64,000 nucleotides of DNA from a virus, in IMG/VR virus record IMGVR_UViG_3300009176_000030, positions 1 to 64,000 of that record; one strand, given 5' to 3'. Below are positions 1 through 7,186 of this stretch, one piece after another. A program made the translations under genes and the position numbers. The stretch's first letter is position 1, and every line of letters starts with the position of its first letter. The notes beneath the pieces were generated by a model. The model ran no database searches. It worked only from the letters and a program-made list of their open reading frames with translations, and had not been told where the DNA came from.

Positions 1-2
1 AC

Positions 3-335
3 GAGGCGCTGCGCATCATCGAGGACAACGAATGGGAGTCATCGGTGTCCTACATTCGCGAGGTCGCAGACCGTGAGGCCCGCGACGCTGCCCACGACGC
101 CCATGAGCGACACGTCAACCTCAAAGCATCGTGCTACCTGTGCCGCATCGAAGCGGGCGCGCAGACCGATCGCCTAGAACCCGACGACGACACCGAATGC
201 GGCTGCGGGCACACGTTCGCGGAGCATGATCCGACCGGGCAATGCACCGGCACGGGTGCCACGCTTGACCCGATCTACGGCATCCCACCCGATGAGGAGT
301 GCGCCTGCTCCGCGCTCGTGGCGGACGTACAGTGA
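3..335 (+). CDS. 5'-truncated Cys-rich phage protein
   Basis: The frame is open from the first bases of the window, so the gene starts outside it; 110 codons are visible. The second half has clustered cysteines (CYLC, then CGCGH, then a C-A-C pair near the end), which suggests a small zinc-binding fold. I do not recognise the family. The stop overlaps the GTG start of the next gene (GTGA), the coupling used all along this arm. Confidence 0.6.
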   Translation, partial: EALRIIEDNEWESSVSYIREVADREARDAAHDAHERHVNLKASCYLCRIEAGAQTDRLEPDDDTECGCGHTFAEHDPTGQCTGTGATLDPIYGIPPDEECACSALVADVQ

Positions 336-952
336 AAGTCTTGATCGCTTGCGAGTTTTCGGGCATCGTGCGCGATGCCTTCCTCGTCCGCGGGCACGAC
401 GCTATCTCGTGCGATCTGCTCCCGAGTGAGCGACCCGGACCGCATATCCAGGGCGACGTGCTCGATCTGCTCTACCGGCCCGGTGGGGAGCCGACCGCGT
501 TCGCTGACACGCTCGACTTGATGATCGCGCACCCGCCATGCACCTACCTCTCGAACAGCGGGGTACGCTGGCTGTACGGCGGCAAGGGCACCGTCCGCGA
601 TCCCGAGCGCTGGGACCGGATGATCGAGGCCGCCGGTTTCTTCGCATCGCTGCTCCACGCCCCGGTGCCACGCATCGCCGTGGAGAACCCGATCATGCAC
701 CGCTACGGGCGCGAGGCCATCGGCCCGCACGCGCTCGTGACCACAGTCCAGCCGTGGCAGTTTGGGACGCCCGAAACGAAAGCCACGCAACTCTGGCTCG
801 ACAATCTCCCGCCGCTCGTGCCGACGAACATCGTGGAGGGGCGCACGCCGCGCGTGCATTTCGCCTCTCCTGGACCCAACCGCTGGGCCGAGCGCTCCCG
901 TACCGATCCGAATATCGCAGCCGCGATGGCTGACCAGTGGGGTGACCTATGA
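332..952 (+). CDS. DNA cytosine methyltransferase-like protein
   Basis: A 206-residue protein, probably a SAM-dependent C5-cytosine methyltransferase or a degenerate relative. The N-terminus (VLIACEFSGIVRDAF) fits methyltransferase motif I, HPPCTYLS near residue 60 contains the Pro-Cys of motif IV with the catalytic cysteine, and VENPIM near residue 120 fits the ENV-type motif VI. It is much shorter than bacterial Dcm-type enzymes and I see no clear target-recognition region, as in many phage-encoded short forms. I chose GTG at 332 because it overlaps the upstream stop and is followed at once by the motif I strand. Modifying phage DNA against host restriction is the likely role, but this is inference. 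Confidence 0.7.
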   Translation: MKVLIACEFSGIVRDAFLVRGHDAISCDLLPSERPGPHIQGDVLDLLYRPGGEPTAFADTLDLMIAHPPCTYLSNSGVRWLYGGKGTVRDPERWDRMIEAAGFFASLLHAPVPRIAVENPIMHRYGREAIGPHALVTTVQPWQFGTPETKATQLWLDNLPPLVPTNIVEGRTPRVHFASPGPNRWAERSRTDPNIAAAMADQWGDL

Positions 953-1152
953 CCTTCGCCGGATTGTCCCTGCGCGACCGTAGGGAGTACGAACAGGCCA
1001 CCGCAGCCGAGGCCGGATTGCGGGCCGTGGTCGATACCATGCCCGGTTGGCTGTACGACATGAGCGATCTAGGGACCATCGTGGACGACCTGAATGCCGC
1101 GCGCAGTCACTATGAGCGCGCGCACCCTACCGAGGAAAGGATCGTGCTCTGA
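949..1152 (+). CDS. Small hypothetical protein, 67 aa
   Basis: Starts at ATG in an ATGA overlap with the methyltransferase-like gene. It is hydrophilic and probably helical, rich in Arg, Glu and Ala, with no cysteine cluster or membrane segment. I do not recognise it. The tight coupling on both sides supports it as a real gene. Confidence 0.6.
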   Translation: MTFAGLSLRDRREYEQATAAEAGLRAVVDTMPGWLYDMSDLGTIVDDLNAARSHYERAHPTEERIVL

Positions 1153-1263
1153 ATGGATGACGGCTGGGGCGCGCTGCTCGTCCTGCTATTGATCTTCGGT
1201 CCGGTCGCGTTCCTGCAATGGCGCGATCACCGGACCGGCAAGTACCGAAACTGGGAGGACTGA
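1153..1263 (+). CDS. Small single-span membrane protein, 36 aa
   Basis: A 36-codon frame beginning MDDGWGALLVLLLIFGPVAF and ending QWRDHRTGKYRNWED. One hydrophobic segment (about residues 6-21) is followed by a basic, aromatic tail, the shape of a single-span inner-membrane peptide. It fills the gap between two genes exactly: its ATG directly follows the upstream stop and its stop directly precedes the next ATG. Function unknown. Confidence 0.6.
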   Translation: MDDGWGALLVLLLIFGPVAFLQWRDHRTGKYRNWED

Positions 1264-1917
1264 ATGTCTTACGTGGATACGACGCAGCGCGTCGGCAATC
1301 TCATCGTCCAGGTCGTGAACGACGAGAGTGCGTACGCCTCGAACCCTCGCGACAACGACAACCTAGCCCATATCTACGGCTCGCACCGGCACTACACGAT
1401 CGCTGACGGCGAGCCGCCCGCTGACGAGATGCGCGCCTTGGAGCGTGGCGGCATCCGACTCCTCTATCGCTGGCTCCGTCGCTATCAGGGGCTCGTGGCA
1501 TTCACGAAACTGGGCATGTACGACCATTCGGGGGTCACGTTCTACGCGGTCCCGCTAGGCGACAACGGGCACCACGTCTTTGACTCGGCAGGCTGGGACA
1601 GCGGCGTGACCGGCTACGGCTACATCACGACGGCCGACCTGGAGCGCATGGGATCGCCCGCCGACAAGGCTGAGGAGTATCTGCTCGCGGAGATTGCCGA
1701 GTACGCCTCATGGTCGGAGGGCGATGTCTGGGGCTGGACTGTGACGCAGCCGTGCGATCACGAAGATGAGCACGACACCGACGAGGAGGTCGCCGACTGC
1801 CCGCATTCGGAGACGCTTGACTCGTGCTGGGGCTACATCGGTGAGCGCGAGTACGTCCTGTCCGAGGGTGTCTCGACGGCCGAGTACCTGAATGCGCACC
1901 CGGCGGTGCCCGCATGA
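1264..1917 (+). CDS. Conserved-looking phage protein of unknown function, 217 aa
   Basis: A mixed alpha/beta soluble protein. Distinctive stretches are the aromatic GWDSGVTGYGYITT, EGDVWGWTV and DSCWGYIGER, with an acidic His/Cys segment between them (CDHEDEHDTDEE). I associate this kind of sequence with unannotated proteins common in large actinophage-like genomes, but I cannot name a family. The ATG directly follows the stop of the 36-codon gene. No catalytic motif is evident. Confidence 0.7.
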   Translation: MSYVDTTQRVGNLIVQVVNDESAYASNPRDNDNLAHIYGSHRHYTIADGEPPADEMRALERGGIRLLYRWLRRYQGLVAFTKLGMYDHSGVTFYAVPLGDNGHHVFDSAGWDSGVTGYGYITTADLERMGSPADKAEEYLLAEIAEYASWSEGDVWGWTVTQPCDHEDEHDTDEEVADCPHSETLDSCWGYIGEREYVLSEGVSTAEYLNAHPAVPA

Positions 1918-2165
1918 TGACCACCGTACCCGACGGCAAGCTGCTCGTCGGTGACTGGCGTCATCGCTTGGGGTCCAAGACGGACGCGCATCTCTACCAC
2001 GCAACGCACGGCGCGCGGGCAGGCACCCGGCTATTCGCTGATCTGCCCCCGATCTGCGGCAAGCACATCAAGCGGAAAGACACCGTGCCTGTCAGTCGCG
2101 GGCGACCGTGTACCGACTGCCTGGTCAATGCCATCACCGGAAGGGACTACTCGAATGTGCGGTAA
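1914..2165 (+). CDS. Small hypothetical protein, 83 aa
   Basis: Starts in an ATGATGA overlap with the upstream gene. It contains ICGKHI and PCTDCL, two possible half-sites of a zinc-binding fold, in a basic context. No family recognised. Confidence 0.55.
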   Translation: MMTTVPDGKLLVGDWRHRLGSKTDAHLYHATHGARAGTRLFADLPPICGKHIKRKDTVPVSRGRPCTDCLVNAITGRDYSNVR

Positions 2166-2454
2166 CGCGGCTGACGATCCATCCATGCACGACGATCCGC
2201 ACCACTGGTCGCACTGGTGCTTGACGCCCGAGTGTTGCCATCGCCGTCGTCATCACGTCATGCCCCGCGGCGACTGCGCTGACTGCCAAGCCGCGGGCTG
2301 GGTGCCCGCAACGTTGGGCGCTCCGCATATCCCCGGCACCGACTACTACGATGGCCGGGACGGATCAATCGAAGCCGACGACGACGACGAGGACCGCATC
2401 GCTGCGGAGGACGCGATCTTGAAGGGCATTCGTGCCGGTAACGCAGACGCTTGA
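2155..2454 (+). CDS. Cys/His-rich small protein, 99 aa
   Basis: Begins MCGNAADDPS and overlaps the upstream gene by 11 bases in another frame. The centre holds a dense Cys/His patch (CLTPECCHRRRHH, then CADC), a probable zinc-binding module, followed by an acidic run (EADDDDED). The start is the ATG at 2155; the frame is also open further upstream, but that would lie wholly within the neighbouring gene. Confidence 0.55.
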   Translation: MCGNAADDPSMHDDPHHWSHWCLTPECCHRRRHHVMPRGDCADCQAAGWVPATLGAPHIPGTDYYDGRDGSIEADDDDEDRIAAEDAILKGIRAGNADA

Positions 2455-2486
2455 TCGCCTGGCACAATCTCATACGCACTTGCCCC

Positions 2487-2506
2487 TTGACGCGGGTGAG
2501 ATAATG
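2487..2506 (+). promoter_or_regulatory. Bipartite TTGAC-N8-GATAATG element
   Basis: TTGAC at 2487-2491 and GATAATG at 2500-2506 are separated by 8 bases, inside the 87-base gap between genes ending at 2454 and starting at 2542. This is one of the few gaps in a densely overlapped arm. The same arrangement recurs at 12612 and 36366. The two halves resemble bacterial -35 and -10 boxes, but the spacing is about half the normal 17 bases, so promoter function is unproven. Confidence 0.4.
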
Positions 2507-2541
2507 GTTACGAAGGTACTGACTTACTGAGAGGTACGGAC

Positions 2542-2676
2542 ATGGCTCACTGCCGACGATGCGGGAAGCGCATCCATCGCACGCACTGGACGTGGAACGG
2601 CTGGAAGCACTTTGCGTTCTACGAACGCGATGGCTGGACGGCCGAGGATCGCGACCATGAGGCTTCGCCCCGATGA
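2542..2676 (+). CDS. Small zinc-ribbon-like protein, 44 aa
   Basis: A 44-codon frame starting MAHCRRCGKRIHRTHWTWNG with a CxxC knuckle and several His and Trp residues. GAGAGG lies 12 bases upstream. It ends in an ATGA overlap with the next gene. It resembles the gene at 3035 (CRHCGKEI), so the two may be paralogous small zinc knuckles. Confidence 0.6.
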   Translation: MAHCRRCGKRIHRTHWTWNGWKHFAFYERDGWTAEDRDHEASPR

Positions 2677-3038
2677 CCGACGACTACGCGATGCAAGATG
2701 CCAACGGCGTTGATCTGGGCTATCCCGGTCCCGATGGCGTGCTCTACTACCGCGGCAAGGAGGTCAGCGCCGCCGAGTGGCCGAGTATCCAGCGAGACAT
2801 CGCCGCCCAGCGATCCGCGATCATGCTCCCGCTGTCGGTGCCCGATGCGATCCGGCTGCACGGCTACCTGACCACGACGATCGCGCGCGATACGCACAAG
2901 CTGAACCTCCTGGTCAGCCTGCGCATCGGCATCACCGACACACCCGATCTGTCCGAGGACCTGCTGGCGGCCAACATCCGCAACGACGGCAAGGTGCTCG
3001 ACAACCTGACCATGCTGATCTACGGAGGCACCGAATGA
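2673..3038 (+). CDS. Hypothetical protein, 121 aa
   Basis: An acidic soluble protein. The N-terminus (MTDDYAMQDANGVDLGYPGPDG) precedes a mostly helical body with LHGYLTTTIARDTHKLN. No known family or catalytic motif seen. It is coupled by ATGA overlaps on both sides. Confidence 0.6.
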   Translation: MTDDYAMQDANGVDLGYPGPDGVLYYRGKEVSAAEWPSIQRDIAAQRSAIMLPLSVPDAIRLHGYLTTTIARDTHKLNLLVSLRIGITDTPDLSEDLLAANIRNDGKVLDNLTMLIYGGTE

Positions 3039-3172
3039 CCTGTCGGCACTGCGGCAAGGAGATCACCTACGGCTGGTCTACCGGCTGGCGACATACGACC
3101 ACGCTGTCGATGTGGTGCGACGCTGCCGGGTTGAAGCAAGCGGAACCGAAGCGCATCCAGGTCGTCCGATGA
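3035..3172 (+). CDS. Small zinc-knuckle protein, 45 aa
   Basis: A 45-codon frame starting MTCRHCGKEITYGWSTGWRH, with a CxxC pair and a later Trp-Cys-Asp that could complete a zinc site. It overlaps both neighbours by four bases. Similar in size and motif to the protein encoded at 2542. Confidence 0.55.
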   Translation: MTCRHCGKEITYGWSTGWRHTTTLSMWCDAAGLKQAEPKRIQVVR

Positions 3173-3189
3173 CCGACCGCACCCCAACG
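3167..3189 (+). repeat. 23-base repeat shared with 63300-63322 (inverted)
   Basis: These 23 bases cover the start codon and first codons (MTDRTPT) of the gene at 3169. They are identical to the reverse complement of 63300-63322, which covers the start of the gene at 63320. This is part of a set of matches linking two adjacent left-arm genes to two adjacent right-arm genes. Confidence 0.85.
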
Positions 3190-3459
3190 TGGACTGGGCG
3201 GTATTTTGTCCGGGCTGCCACGCTCCGTGACGCGCTGCCGCGAGCAAGGGACCGGGCCGCCGAGGATCACGCGGACACACCGCGAGACGCAATGATGACG
3301 CCATCGTTCAGTGCGCGGTACGTCGCAGGCAAGCTGGACATCGTGTACGGCTATGACGTGACCGTGATCGGCAAGCCCCGCGAGAACCAGCCATCCGCTG
3401 CCGAGCGGAAGGCCGTACGACACTACAACGGCGGCATTGATCGTCAAAAGCAGCCATGA
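3169..3459 (+). CDS. Hypothetical protein, left copy of an MTDRTPT gene
   Basis: A 96-residue protein starting MTDRTPTWTGRYF; the middle is a short beta-rich region (YVAGKLDIVYGYDVTVIG). ATG at 3169 overlaps the upstream stop (ATGA) and is preferred over the longer frame. The first bases are identical to those of the gene at 63078-63320, but the bodies differ. It is followed by the left copy of the DEGLRRAA gene in the same order as in the right arm. Confidence 0.6.
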   Translation: MTDRTPTWTGRYFVRAATLRDALPRARDRAAEDHADTPRDAMMTPSFSARYVAGKLDIVYGYDVTVIGKPRENQPSAAERKAVRHYNGGIDRQKQP

Positions 3460-4046
3460 ACGACGAGGGACTGCGGCGGGCGGCACTTGACGACCCGCGA
3501 ACGGAATGCACCCACAGGGACGAGCGCGGCTCCACGGTCATGCACGTCCGCGACGACCGTTACGAATGCGCTGTCTGCGGGGAACGGTTTACGCTGATCC
3601 AGGCCGCCCTCGCCGCCCGCTCCGAACCGCGAGGGGATGGCGTCAACGATGCCGTGTGCGCTGTCTGCGGGCGCGACATCTTCCGCCCGTGGATCGATGG
3701 CGTTCAGGAGCCGTGGAAGCATTGGGTCGAGTCGGTCCCGGATGGTCACAAGGCAACGCCCGAACCGCGAGGGGAGGGGCTGCGAGTCGCTATCGAGGTC
3801 ATGTGGGACAACCACGAGGACGCTGCCGACCATTGCGGGTACAGCGAACGGTCGTTTCAGCGGGACATCGCCGCCGTTATCGAGGCCGCCACACCGCCAG
3901 CCCCGGCGCTGGACGGAATGAGCGACATACGCGCACAAGTGGAGGGGCTGCGTGCTAACCCTCCGACACCTGAGGGCATGTTGTGGAACGCGGCCATTGA
4001 TGCCGTTCTAGAACTCCTCGCCCCGGAGCGGCAGGAGGAGAAATGA
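3456..4046 (+). CDS. Modular hypothetical protein, left copy of a DEGLRRAA gene
   Basis: A 196-residue protein beginning MNDEGLRRAALDD. Residues about 35-50 hold CAVCGERF and residues about 68-74 CAVCGRD, two zinc-knuckle halves. EPRGDG and EPRGEGLR repeat as linkers and ATPPAPA forms a Pro-rich linker before a helical C-terminus ending LLAPERQEEK. The start, the EPRGEGLR linker, the ATPPAPA linker and the ending all recur in the right-arm protein at 62548-63081, while the intervening domains differ. It looks like a scaffold into which different small domains have been exchanged. Function unknown. Confidence 0.65.
   Translation: MNDEGLRRAALDDPRTECTHRDERGSTVMHVRDDRYECAVCGERFTLIQAALAARSEPRGDGVNDAVCAVCGRDIFRPWIDGVQEPWKHWVESVPDGHKATPEPRGEGLRVAIEVMWDNHEDAADHCGYSERSFQRDIAAVIEAATPPAPALDGMSDIRAQVEGLRANPPTPEGMLWNAAIDAVLELLAPERQEEK
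3461..3484 (+). repeat. 24-base repeat shared with 63053-63076 (inverted)
   Basis: Encodes DEGLRRAA near the start of the gene at 3456. It is identical to the reverse complement of 63053-63076, near the start of the gene at 62548-63081. Confidence 0.85.
3760..3786 (+). repeat. 27-base repeat shared with 63015-63041 (inverted)
   Basis: Encodes the EPRGEGLR linker. It is identical to the reverse complement of 63015-63041. A shorter match (about 18 bases) to the same unit lies at 3620-3637 inside the same gene, so the linker is repeated within the left copy too. Confidence 0.85.
3885..3907 (+). repeat. 23-base repeat shared with 62717-62739 and 62861-62883 (inverted)
   Basis: Encodes the ATPPAPA linker. 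The same 23 bases occur twice, inverted, in the right-arm gene. In that gene they flank an interchangeable central segment. Confidence 0.85.
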
Positions 4047-4246
4047 CCCACGAGGATCACGAGAAGTTTCACGGCTCATGCGATGAATGTCGTGCCGAGA
4101 TGGCCGCATCCAATCGAGAGGCAGGGGGCTACCGCGCCGAACGTGAACGGCAGCAATCGCTGGCGCTCGCCCGGCAAGACCTGGACATGGCCGGTATCGA
4201 TGAATGGCCGGAGTTGATGGACGCCATCCAGCGTCGCCTGAAGTAA
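4043..4246 (+). CDS. Small hypothetical protein, 67 aa
   Basis: Starts MTHEDHEKFHGSCDECRAEM with a CxxC pair flanked by His, then a charged helical segment. ATGA overlap with the upstream gene. Possibly zinc-binding; no family recognised. Confidence 0.55.
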   Translation: MTHEDHEKFHGSCDECRAEMAASNREAGGYRAERERQQSLALARQDLDMAGIDEWPELMDAIQRRLK

Positions 4247-4257
4247 GAGGGAGAAAC

Positions 4258-4875
4258 GTGACTACCGCAACCAAGGCAACGGCAATCGCTCCGGTCAGCA
4301 ATGACGCGGAGGACGACATCTCGGCAGCCAGCCCGTACACCGTACGGGTGACCATCCGTGGGTCATCGGACATCCTGTTTCACCGCTGGTCGAACGAGGC
4401 CGTCGCTGAGAAGGCAGCAGCAGCGAAGGGCTCCAAGACCAAGAAGTCCGACAACTTGGAGTCCTACGTCTACCGCTGTGACAACGGCAATCTCGGACTG
4501 CCCGGCGAGTACCTGCGACAGGCGATCATCCACGCGGCCAAGTATCGTCAGGACCCACGATCACCGCGCAAGTCCGCGATGGACCTGTTCAAAGCAGGCG
4601 TCGTTTCACTAACACAATGCGCCGATCTCGGGGTCCAGGATGCCGACTACATCGACCGGCGACGCGTGCTCATCCAGCGATCCGCGATCACCCGTGAGCG
4701 ACCGGCCCTGCGTGAGGGCTGGCAGGCGACGATCGAGTTGATGGTGCTCACGCCTGAGTACATCGACAAGACAACCCTTATCGAGGTCATCACGAATGCC
4801 GGGCGCCTGATCGGCGTCGGTGACTTCCGGCCCACCTATGGCCGGTTCAGCATCATCGCGTTCAACACCGACTAA
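4258..4875 (+). CDS. Conserved-type phage protein upstream of ssb, 205 aa
   Basis: GTG at 4258 is preceded by AGAGGGAG at a good distance. The N-terminal 30 residues are low-complexity; then comes an alternating beta/alpha region with RVTIRGSSDILFHRW, a basic patch (KGSKTKKSD), LGLPGEYLRQAIIHAAKY and a C-terminal GVGDFRPTYGRF glycine/aromatic motif. The compact Gly-Asp-Phe-Arg-Pro motif near the C-terminus faintly recalls RRM-like RAMP folds of nucleic-acid-binding proteins, but I cannot assign it. Its place directly before the repeat tract and ssb points to a role in replication or recombination (inference). Confidence 0.65.
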   Translation: MTTATKATAIAPVSNDAEDDISAASPYTVRVTIRGSSDILFHRWSNEAVAEKAAAAKGSKTKKSDNLESYVYRCDNGNLGLPGEYLRQAIIHAAKYRQDPRSPRKSAMDLFKAGVVSLTQCADLGVQDADYIDRRRVLIQRSAITRERPALREGWQATIELMVLTPEYIDKTTLIEVITNAGRLIGVGDFRPTYGRFSIIAFNTD

Positions 4876-5242
4876 GGCGAGCCGGGCCATGACGTGCATT
4901 GGCGAGGCGTGTCTAGGTGAGACGTGCCTTGGCATGGATGGGTCAGGCGCGGCGAGGCTGGCAACGGTCAGGTGAGGTTTGCCAAGCCGGTGCGTGGTTT
5001 GGGTAAGACGGGGCAAGCCTAGGCATGGCTGGGCGAGGCGCGGCATGACAAGCAGAGGAGAGGCATGGCACGGTGGGCTACGGTAGCGCTCGCAATGGCT
5101 GGGCAAGCCGAGCCAAGGACCGGCGTGGTAAGTCGTGGTACGGCTAGGCAAGACGGGGCAGGGAGAGGCAAGCAAAGCCCTGGCGCGGCGAGATTTGGCC
5201 GGGCATGGTGAGGCAACCAATCAACACACAGAGGGAGTCGAA
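4876..5242 (+). repeat. Non-coding tract with 5-base GGC periodicity
   Basis: A 367-base gap, the largest in the left arm. From about 4880 to 5215 the sequence falls into 5-base units in which a GG or GGC recurs in phase, with the other bases varying (for example GGCAT GGCTG GGCGA GGCGC near 5030). It is a degenerate, diverged microsatellite-like ladder, not an exact repeat. Five bases is half a DNA turn, so GG steps alternate faces of the helix. Both strands are free of stops over long stretches because of this periodicity, so open frames here should not be taken as genes. It sits directly upstream of ssb. Confidence 0.75.
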
Positions 5243-5533
5243 GTGAACACAATCTCTAGAGTTTTCGTTGTCGGACAGGTCACTGAGCGCGAGCGAAAGA
5301 AGATCAACGATCGAAACTTGGCCGAGTTCAGGCTGGCCGATTTTGGCTTGAAACTCAACGCATGGGGCGATCTCGCGGTGAAGGTGCCGGAGTCCGGCGT
5401 CGTCATGGTCGAGGGCTCGATCAAGACCCGCAGCTACACGAACAAGGAAGGCCAGGATCGGCAGTCCACCGAGATCACCGTGTCGTCCATCGAAGTGCTC
5501 GATGTCGGCAGCGACGACGACCTGCCGTTCTGA
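5243..5533 (+). CDS. ssb: Single-stranded DNA-binding protein, short form
   Basis: A 96-residue OB-fold type protein, far shorter than the roughly 160-180 residues of bacterial SSB. It starts MNTISRVFVVGQVTERERKK, has the beta strand VVMVEGSIKTRSYTN typical of the SSB core, and ends in DDDLPF, which matches the acidic SSB tail (DDDIPF in E. coli) that recruits replication and repair partners. The flexible linker is almost absent. GTG at 5243 has GAGGGAG 7 bases upstream. It lies next to the repeat tract and ahead of the AAA+/VWA pair. Confidence 0.85.
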   Translation: MNTISRVFVVGQVTERERKKINDRNLAEFRLADFGLKLNAWGDLAVKVPESGVVMVEGSIKTRSYTNKEGQDRQSTEITVSSIEVLDVGSDDDLPF

Positions 5534-5769
5534 TGCAAGAGCCCACCAACGATATGCGCGTGACCGTAGACGGCACGACGCATCCGATCCATGATCGCGT
5601 CTCCAGCCTGAAGGCCGTCTTGGTCTATGCCAGCGGCGAGATCGCGGAGGTTCAGGTCGCCAAGACCAAGGGCGCCCTGAACGTCGTCATCGCGGGGGAT
5701 CACGAAATCCTCCGCAATGACAAAAACGGCTACCTGACCATCCGCGTGTGGCCTACCGCCAAGTCCTAG
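5533..5769 (+). CDS. Small hypothetical protein, 78 aa
   Basis: Begins MQEPTNDMRVTVDGTTHPIH, coupled to ssb by a TGATG junction. Predicted almost entirely beta-strand. Position suggests it is co-expressed with SSB; no family recognised. Confidence 0.6.
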   Translation: MQEPTNDMRVTVDGTTHPIHDRVSSLKAVLVYASGEIAEVQVAKTKGALNVVIAGDHEILRNDKNGYLTIRVWPTAKS

Positions 5770-5778
5770 GGAGTACCG

Positions 5779-6936
5779 ATGCCGAAGCGCCGCGCCGTTC
5801 CTGACGCACCTGAAATCTTCGCACCCGAGCCGGGTGGCGATGCCGAGTTCGATGCCACCTTCGAGAAGATCACCGAGACGTACACGTCTGCCGGGGAGCG
5901 GGTCGATGCCGCCGAGGCCGAGCGTCGTCGGCACCTGACAGCCCGTGCCCTGAGCAAGTATTCGGGCAAGACGTATGCGCCGGGCCAGAAGACGTACGTC
6001 AATGACGGACGGGAGTGGCCGGTTCCCGACGATCAGATGGTGCCGCCCGAGCCGGACGTGCTCATTATTCCCGGCAAGCCGACCGAGCCGTACTGGTACG
6101 ACGATCCGACCGACGCGATGATCCTCGACCACTACATCCTTGCCCGGCGCGAGTTGGGCAACGTGATGCACGGCGCCCTGCTCATCACGGGTGAGGCTGG
6201 CTACGGCAAGACGATGAGCGTGCGCAAGTCGGTCGAGCGGCTGAACGACCAAGGCGCCGGGCTGCGCCTGTTCAAGATGGACTGCGCCACGGTGACCGAT
6301 CCGGGCAAGTGGTTCGGCCGCCGTGAGGCCGACGAGACGGGTACGCACTTCGTCCCGTCGGACTTCTGGATCAGCGTCGAGCGCGGCGATGTGGTCCTGC
6401 TCGACGACGTGATGAAGGTCCATCCCCACATCCACAACTCGATCACGTCCCTGCTCGACGGCTCGGAAGCGGTGGACATCAGCGATCTCAACGAGACGCT
6501 GCACCGCCATCCCAAGACGGTGTTCATCGCGACCGCCAACGAGGGCGCCAAGTACGGCGGCCAGCACCGCATGGACTGGTCGATGCGGGAACGGTTCAGT
6601 ACGACCCTGCGCCGTGAGCCGCCGCCCGAGGACGAGGAGATCAAGGTCCTCGTCTCAGCCACCAACTGCGACGAGGATGCCGCGTCAGTCCTTGTTGCGA
6701 TCGCCCGCAAGACGCGCGACATGCATCTCGGTGGTGATCTTCGGAGCGCCATCAGCACCCGGACCCTGGTCGCCGCCGCGCAGTGGGTCGGCTTCGGGAT
6801 GCGCGAATGGGACGCGCTCAACATCACCGCGGTCCAGGAGTTCGACGGCGATGCCTCGGGCATGGTCGGTGCAGAGTCCGACCGCCAGAAGGTGCTCGGC
6901 ATCATGGAAGGAAAGCTCGGCCGTGCCCGCCGATGA
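5779..6936 (+). CDS. MoxR/CobS-type AAA+ ATPase
   Basis: A 385-residue AAA+ protein. The Walker A is GEAGYGKT (residues 138-145), Walker B is VVLLDD (205-210), a sensor 1 strand is FIATANEG (249-256), and MRERF (269-273) fits the arginine-finger region. The first 100 residues are a hydrophilic extension. MoxR-type ATPases work with VWA-domain partners to remodel proteins or insert metals; phage members are often labelled CobS. The next large gene encodes exactly such a VWA partner, with one small gene between, so the two most likely form a complex. The target is unknown. GGGAG lies upstream of the ATG. Confidence 0.85.
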   Translation: MPKRRAVPDAPEIFAPEPGGDAEFDATFEKITETYTSAGERVDAAEAERRRHLTARALSKYSGKTYAPGQKTYVNDGREWPVPDDQMVPPEPDVLIIPGKPTEPYWYDDPTDAMILDHYILARRELGNVMHGALLITGEAGYGKTMSVRKSVERLNDQGAGLRLFKMDCATVTDPGKWFGRREADETGTHFVPSDFWISVERGDVVLLDDVMKVHPHIHNSITSLLDGSEAVDISDLNETLHRHPKTVFIATANEGAKYGGQHRMDWSMRERFSTTLRREPPPEDEEIKVLVSATNCDEDAASVLVAIARKTRDMHLGGDLRSAISTRTLVAAAQWVGFGMREWDALNITAVQEFDGDASGMVGAESDRQKVLGIMEGKLGRARR

Positions 6937-7186
6937 TCTGAAGTTTGGCGACGTGATTCGGTTCCGGTTCGGTGGTTCCAACGTGACCGCCATGGTTGTC
7001 GCAACGAGCGTCGATCGGTTCGTGGAGACCGACGAAGGCACCTCGATGACACCGGAGAACGTCACCCAGAAGGTGATCGTCTTTGGACTGGCAAACGATG
7101 GCAATCCCGCCGATTACGGTTCCTTCCATAACGTCGGCGAGACGGCAACGTTCATCACCGAAGAAGGCTACGAGGTCCTGCCGTGA
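6923..7186 (+). CDS. FGDI-family small beta protein, 87 aa
   Basis: GTG at 6923 overlaps the ATPase gene by 14 bases. It begins MPADDLKFGDVIRFRFGGSN and is mainly beta-strand. The (K/R)(F/Y)G(D/E)I motif near the start recurs in proteins encoded at 8967, 9616, 16516 and 17704. It is wedged between the two halves of the ATPase/VWA pair, so it may be an accessory of that complex (inference). Confidence 0.6.
   Translation: MPADDLKFGDVIRFRFGGSNVTAMVVATSVDRFVETDEGTSMTPENVTQKVIVFGLANDGNPADYGSFHNVGETATFITEEGYEVLP

Noticed and set aside
4609-5220. 203-residue open frame on the minus strand through the GGC ladder
   Set aside because: It results from the 5-base periodicity avoiding stops; composition is repetitive Pro/Ser/His/Leu and its start lies inside the opposite gene.
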